From: Akkermansia muciniphila
GTDB lineage: Bacteria > Pseudomonadota > Gammaproteobacteria > Burkholderiales > Burkholderiaceae_C
Direction: 5' to 3'
Assembly: GCA_943331105.2 (NCBI GenBank)
Contig: CALQKH020000003.1
Coordinates: forward strand, 1 to 64,000
DNA length: 64,000 nt
How positions within the stretch are numbered: the stretch's first letter is position 1; each line of letters starts with the position of its first letter. Positions 60,738-64,000 of this stretch are shown here, piece after piece. The notes beneath the pieces are model-generated. The model was not told the DNA's origin. It worked only from the letters and a program-made list of their open reading frames with translations, and made no database searches. The position numbers and the translations under genes were made by a program.

Positions 60738-61553
60738 ATGCCCAACACTGATTACACCCCTTGGTATGTCTCACCCGAGAGCAAATGCAAACTCTCAGAC
60801 TTTGACACCGCGCCCCCCACCGAAGGTCAACTCTCTGGCGACGAATTGGAGGAGCACTTGGCCGACATGGGCGAAAAGCTCGACAAACTGCAAAGCACCC
60901 TGCATGCAGCCAAGACCCGGGGCTTGTTGGTCGTTTTTCAGGGCATGGACACAGCGGGCAAGGACGGCGTGATCCGCAGCGTTTTCACCCACGTCAGCCC
61001 ATTGGGCGTGCGGGCCGAGGCCTTTGGCGTGCCCACAGAGCTGGAAAGCCGCCATGACTTTTTGTGGCGCATCCATGCCAAAGCGCCTGCACGCGGCGAA
61101 ATGGTGATTTTCAACCGCAGCCACTATGAAGATGTGCTGGTCACCCGTGTGCGGGGCATGATTGACGAGGAAACCTGCCAACAACGGTACGACAATATCC
61201 TGCACTTTGAGTCTTTGCTGCACAACGCGGGCATCAGCGTTTTGAAGTGCTATTTGCACATTTCCAAATCCGAGCAAAAGAAACGCCTGCAAGCCCGGCT
61301 GGACGACCCGCGCAAACATTGGAAGCTGCAGCCTTCGGATTTTGAAGACCGCGAGTTGTGGCCCCAATTCACCCAAGCTTACGAAGATGCCCTGAGCGCC
61401 ACCAGCACGCCCGAGTCCCCTTGGTACGTGGTGCCCGCCGACAGCAAGCCTTACCGAGACAGTTTCGTGGCCGGACTGATCGTGCAAACCCTGGAAAACA
61501 TGCAACTGAAGCCCCCGAAGCCCAGTTTTGACCTGTCAAAAGTCAAACTTTGA
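60738..61553 (+). CDS. Polyphosphate kinase 2 family protein (polyphosphate:nucleotide phosphotransferase)
   Basis: The 271-residue protein has Walker A GMDTAGKDG (69-77), the lid region and NRSHYEDVLVTRV as Walker B with the catalytic Asp, all typical of PPK2 class I to III enzymes. These use polyphosphate to phosphorylate AMP, ADP or GDP. The class cannot be fixed. ATG 60738 is the start, with no strong ribosome-binding site. It faces away from the nuclease and toward hiuH. Its nucleotide link to the purine cluster may be coincidental. Confidence 0.92.
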   Translation: MPNTDYTPWYVSPESKCKLSDFDTAPPTEGQLSGDELEEHLADMGEKLDKLQSTLHAAKTRGLLVVFQGMDTAGKDGVIRSVFTHVSPLGVRAEAFGVPTELESRHDFLWRIHAKAPARGEMVIFNRSHYEDVLVTRVRGMIDEETCQQRYDNILHFESLLHNAGISVLKCYLHISKSEQKKRLQARLDDPRKHWKLQPSDFEDRELWPQFTQAYEDALSATSTPESPWYVVPADSKPYRDSFVAGLIVQTLENMQLKPPKPSFDLSKVKL

Positions 61554-61614
61554 ATTCCTCTCTGGTCAACAGCATCGACAGGGGCGCATCACCGGGGACA
61601 TGCCCCGATGGCTT

Positions 61615-61968
61615 TCAGGACCCGCGATAAGTCGAATAACTCCAAGGGCTGGCCAGCAGCGGCACATGGTAATGCTGATCCTCATGGGCCACGCCGAAGT
61701 CCAGAGACACGAGGTTCAGGAAATTGGGTTCAGGCAGTTCCACGCCTTTGGCCTTGAAGTAGTCGCTCACATTGAACACCAAACGGTAGGTGCCTTTGCG
61801 CAAGCTGGCGTGGTCGTAGAGCAAGCCGTCAGGGTTGCGACCGTCGTGGTTGAGGGTGAAGCTTTTGACCAACGTGGCTTGATCGCCCTGCGTGGTGTAC
61901 AGGGCCACTTGCATCCCTGCAGCGGGGCAGCCGTGCATCGTGTCCAGAACGTGTGTGCTCAATCCCAT
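61615..61968 (-). CDS. hiuH: 5-hydroxyisourate hydrolase HiuH
   Basis: The 117-residue transthyretin-like enzyme starts MGLSTHVLDT with catalytic His6, has the GRNPDGLL segment with the substrate Arg, HEDQHYHVPLL with His residues, and the C-terminal tetrapeptide YRGS, which is the family mark. It hydrolyses the PuuD product 5-hydroxyisourate to OHCU. The promoter contains TGTATACA about 85 bp upstream of ATG 61968, next to the divergent GntR gene. Confidence 0.97.
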   Translation of the reverse strand: MGLSTHVLDTMHGCPAAGMQVALYTTQGDQATLVKSFTLNHDGRNPDGLLYDHASLRKGTYRLVFNVSDYFKAKGVELPEPNFLNLVSLDFGVAHEDQHYHVPLLASPWSYSTYRGS

Positions 61969-62047
61969 GGTTTTGCTCGCTTGTCTTGAAAAGGGTCAAA
62001 AGGGTGGTTTTGGCAAGACTTTCATTTGCCCCAGAAACCGGTCGACT

Positions 62048-62072
62048 GAAGTGTATACAATTTTGCATTTGA
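62048..62072. promoter_or_regulatory. Candidate GntR operator between hiuH and the GntR gene
   Basis: GAAGTGTATACA (62048-62059) with the palindrome TGTATACA lies in the divergent promoter region of hiuH and the GntR gene. The same 12-mer occurs upstream of puuD. Both copies have the same orientation relative to the genes on the minus strand. Confidence 0.65.
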
Positions 62073-62137
62073 TGGCTATGATTGACGCCAACAGCATAAA
62101 AACACTTGGGTGTCGCCACCCAAAGGGACTGCGAGAC

Positions 62138-62803
62138 ATGGAAATTTCCACCACACACCACATCGTCGAATCGCTGACCCGTGCCATCGTGGAGCACCGG
62201 CTTTTGCCTGGCTCCAAACTGGCCGAGCAAAAACTGGCCGACCATTTTGGCGTGTCGCGCACGCTGGTTCGCCAAGCGCTGTTTCAGTTGTCGCAAAACC
62301 GCTTGATTCGCCTTGAGCCTGCTCGCGGTGCGTTTGTGGCGGCCCCCTCGGTCGAAGAAGCCCAACAGGTCTTTGCCGTGCGCCGCATGCTCGAGGCCGA
62401 AATGACCCGCGCATTTGTGCAACAGGTCACGCCCGAACAAATCGCCTCCCTCAAAGACCACATCAAGCAAGAGCGCGAAGCGGTGACGCAGGGAGACATC
62501 ACAGGACGGACCGAGTTGCTGGGCGACTTTCATGTGCGCATGGCCGAATTGATGCACAACGATGTGCTGGCTCAGGTGCTGGGTGAATTGATCTCGCGCT
62601 GCGCACTGATCACGCTGATGTACCAGTCACGCAACGAAGCCGAACACTCCACAGACGAGCATGTGGCCATCGTGTCAGCGCTCGAGGCACAAGACTCTGA
62701 CTTGGCCGTGCGCCTGATGCACGAACACCTGCTGCATGTTGAGGCCAGCCTGACCTTCGACCGCAAAGTCCCCACCCACGACATTTCTCTGGCCCTGGCC
62801 TGA
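62138..62803 (+). CDS. GntR-family regulator (FadR/FCD type), probable purine-catabolism regulator
   Basis: The 221-residue protein has a winged helix (GSKLAEQKLADHFGVSRTLVRQAL, cited by its core LADHFGVSRTLVRQ) and an all-helical FCD ligand domain. It stands between hiuH (divergent) and puuE (co-directional, 18 nt downstream), with a TGTATACA site in the gap that recurs upstream of puuD. The ligand is therefore probably urate or a later intermediate. ATG 62138 is used; ATGs at 62072 and 62078 would lie nearly on the operator. Confidence 0.9.
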   Translation: MEISTTHHIVESLTRAIVEHRLLPGSKLAEQKLADHFGVSRTLVRQALFQLSQNRLIRLEPARGAFVAAPSVEEAQQVFAVRRMLEAEMTRAFVQQVTPEQIASLKDHIKQEREAVTQGDITGRTELLGDFHVRMAELMHNDVLAQVLGELISRCALITLMYQSRNEAEHSTDEHVAIVSALEAQDSDLAVRLMHEHLLHVEASLTFDRKVPTHDISLALA

Positions 62804-62821
62804 ACTTTTGGATTGAACGCC

Positions 62822-63772
62822 ATGAGCACTTACGACAGCACCCTGCCCTACCCCCGCGACCTTCAGGGCTACGGCCGCCATGTGCCGCACGCCCAATGGC
62901 CCAGCGGCGCCCGCATCGCGGTGCAATTTGTCTTGAATTACGAAGAGGGTGGCGAAAACTCGGTGCTGCACGGTGATGCGGGCTCCGAGCAGTTTTTGTC
63001 CGAGATGTTCAACCCCGCGTCCTTCCCCGAGCGGCACATCAGCATGGAAGGTATCTACGAATACGGTTCACGGGCCGGTGTCTGGCGCATCTTGCGCGAG
63101 TTTGAAAAGCGCGGCCTGCCGCTCACTGTTTTTGGCGTGGCCACCGCGCTGCAAAAACACCCTGAATTGACCGCCGCCTTCCAGGAACTGGGCTACGACA
63201 TCGCCTGCCACGGCCTCAAATGGATCCATTACCAAAATATCGATGAAGCCACCGAACGCGCCCACATGGCCGAGGCGATGGCCATCATTCAGAAGCTGAC
63301 CGGTGAACGCTCTCTGGGCTGGTACACCGGGCGCGACAGCCCCAACACCCGCCGCTTGGTGGCCGACTTTGGCGGCTTTGAATACGACAGCGACTACTAC
63401 GGTGACGACCTGCCGTTCTGGATGAAAGTGCGCAAAAGTGATGGCAGCGATGCACCGCAACTGATCGTGCCCTATACCCTCGACTGCAACGACATGCGCT
63501 TTGCTCTGCCCCAGGGTTATTCGCATGCCGACCCGTTCTTTCAGTACATGAAAGACACCTTTGACGCGCTGTATGCAGAAGGTGACCCGAGTGGTGACAA
63601 CGCGCCCAAAATGATGAGCATCGGCATGCACTGCCGACTGCTCGGCCGCCCGGGACGCATCACGGCGCTGCAACGCTTTTTGGACCACATCCAGTCACAC
63701 GACAAGGTGTGGGTGGCCAGACGCATTGACATCGCACGGCACTGGAAAGCCACTCACCCCTACCAGGATTGA
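62822..63772 (+). CDS. puuE: Allantoinase PuuE (polysaccharide-deacetylase fold)
   Basis: The 316-residue protein lacks the amidohydrolase metal motifs and instead has the NodB-like fold: NYEEGGENSVL, EYGSRAGVWRI and GYDIACHGLKWIHYQ with metal-binding His residues, then YDSDYYGDDLPFW. This is the PuuE type of allantoinase found in Pseudomonas fluorescens, which opens allantoin to allantoate. It follows the GntR gene by 18 nt and is followed 2 nt later by the OHCU decarboxylase gene. Confidence 0.95.
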   Translation: MSTYDSTLPYPRDLQGYGRHVPHAQWPSGARIAVQFVLNYEEGGENSVLHGDAGSEQFLSEMFNPASFPERHISMEGIYEYGSRAGVWRILREFEKRGLPLTVFGVATALQKHPELTAAFQELGYDIACHGLKWIHYQNIDEATERAHMAEAMAIIQKLTGERSLGWYTGRDSPNTRRLVADFGGFEYDSDYYGDDLPFWMKVRKSDGSDAPQLIVPYTLDCNDMRFALPQGYSHADPFFQYMKDTFDALYAEGDPSGDNAPKMMSIGMHCRLLGRPGRITALQRFLDHIQSHDKVWVARRIDIARHWKATHPYQD

Positions 63773-63774
63773 AC

Positions 63775-64000
63775 ATGCCCTTGACCTTGGAACAACTCAA
63801 CCACGCATCCGCAGCACAGGCGGCGCAGATGCTCGACGGCTTGTACGAGCATTCGCCCTGGATTGCCGAGCGGGCGCTGAACGAACGCCCCTTCGCATCG
63901 CTGGCCCACCTCAAGCACGCCATGTGTGAAGTGCTGGCACACGCTGGACGCGACGCGCAGCTGGGCCTGATCCGCGCTCACCCGGAATTGGCGGGCAAGG
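63775..64000 (+). CDS. uraD: 2-oxo-4-hydroxy-4-carboxy-5-ureidoimidazoline (OHCU) decarboxylase, 5' part
   Basis: About 75 residues are visible before the window ends. The frame opens with LTLEQLNHASAAQAAQMLDG, then LYEHSPWIAERAL, and reaches LIRAHPELAGK, the conserved motif with the catalytic His of OHCU decarboxylases. The enzyme completes urate conversion to S-allantoin after HiuH. Start ATG 63775 lies 2 nt after the puuE stop, so translation is coupled. Confidence 0.92.
   Translation, partial: MPLTLEQLNHASAAQAAQMLDGLYEHSPWIAERALNERPFASLAHLKHAMCEVLAHAGRDAQLGLIRAHPELAGK

Noticed and set aside
1-64000. Search by eye for tRNA, rRNA, CRISPR repeats, transposases, integrases and phage genes
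   Set aside because: None found; no regularly spaced repeats and no recombinase motifs in the translated frames.

Overview
The window looks like chromosome of a betaproteobacterium of the Comamonadaceae (Limnohabitans/Rhodoferax/Polaromonas-like). This is inferred from the high GC content, the many lone Bug-type solute receptors of tripartite tricarboxylate transporters, and the style of the purine, organic-acid and acyl-CoA genes. No rRNA, tRNA, CRISPR array, insertion sequence, integrase or phage gene was seen. Coding density is very high and many neighbouring genes overlap by 1-14 nt.

Layout. 1-3.7 kb: housekeeping genes (helicase fragment, low-Mr phosphatase, PACE-type efflux protein, queF, yaaA, truC). 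3.8-11.2 kb: an OYE-type flavoenzyme, a Bug receptor, an alpha/beta hydrolase behind a TonB receptor, an RhlE-type helicase and dcd. 11.4-14.5 kb: a GntR-Bug-MmgE/PrpD operon. 14.6-29.2 kb: purine uptake and deamination (two BMP-family receptors, an ABC permease/ATPase set, adenine deaminase, guanine deaminase), interrupted by a Bug/carboxymuconolactone-decarboxylase pair, a 3-hydroxyisobutyrate-dehydrogenase-like gene, a GlcG-like gene, malonyl-CoA decarboxylase and a BenE-type transporter. 29.5-30.0 kb: a decayed higBA toxin-antitoxin locus. 30-39 kb: a LysR-controlled acyl-CoA/2-oxoacid region (enoyl-CoA hydratase, CoA transferase, Bug receptor, two indolepyruvate-oxidoreductase-like subunits) and a Crp/Fnr regulator. 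39-45 kb: a tartrate/glycerate module (kelch protein, glycerate 2-kinase, Bug receptor, tartrate dehydrogenase, LysR). 45-64 kb: 8-oxoguanine deaminase, cytochrome-fused urate oxidase PuuD, XdhC, XdhA/XdhB, 5-hydroxyisourate hydrolase, a GntR regulator, allantoinase PuuE and the start of OHCU decarboxylase, interleaved with an acyltransferase, a BASS transporter, acyl-CoA ligase, two MFS transporters, an SNase-like nuclease and PPK2.

How the genes work together. The main theme is a nearly complete purine catabolic pathway scattered over about 50 kb. Nucleosides or bases enter through the BMP/ABC system. Adenine, guanine and 8-oxoguanine are deaminated, XdhAB (matured by XdhC) makes urate, PuuD oxidises urate, and HiuH and the OHCU decarboxylase lead to allantoin, which PuuE opens. 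A TGTATACA palindrome in an identical 12-bp context lies upstream of both puuD and hiuH, beside a GntR gene whose family binds such sites. I infer a local purine regulator.

The less described items are a six-cysteine 60-aa protein directly behind xdhB, a 77-aa protein ending at the ribosome-binding site of adenine deaminase, an 11-bp motif shared by the LysR and indolepyruvate-oxidoreductase promoters, and the dead higBA pair. No wholly new multi-gene defence or mobile system is visible.
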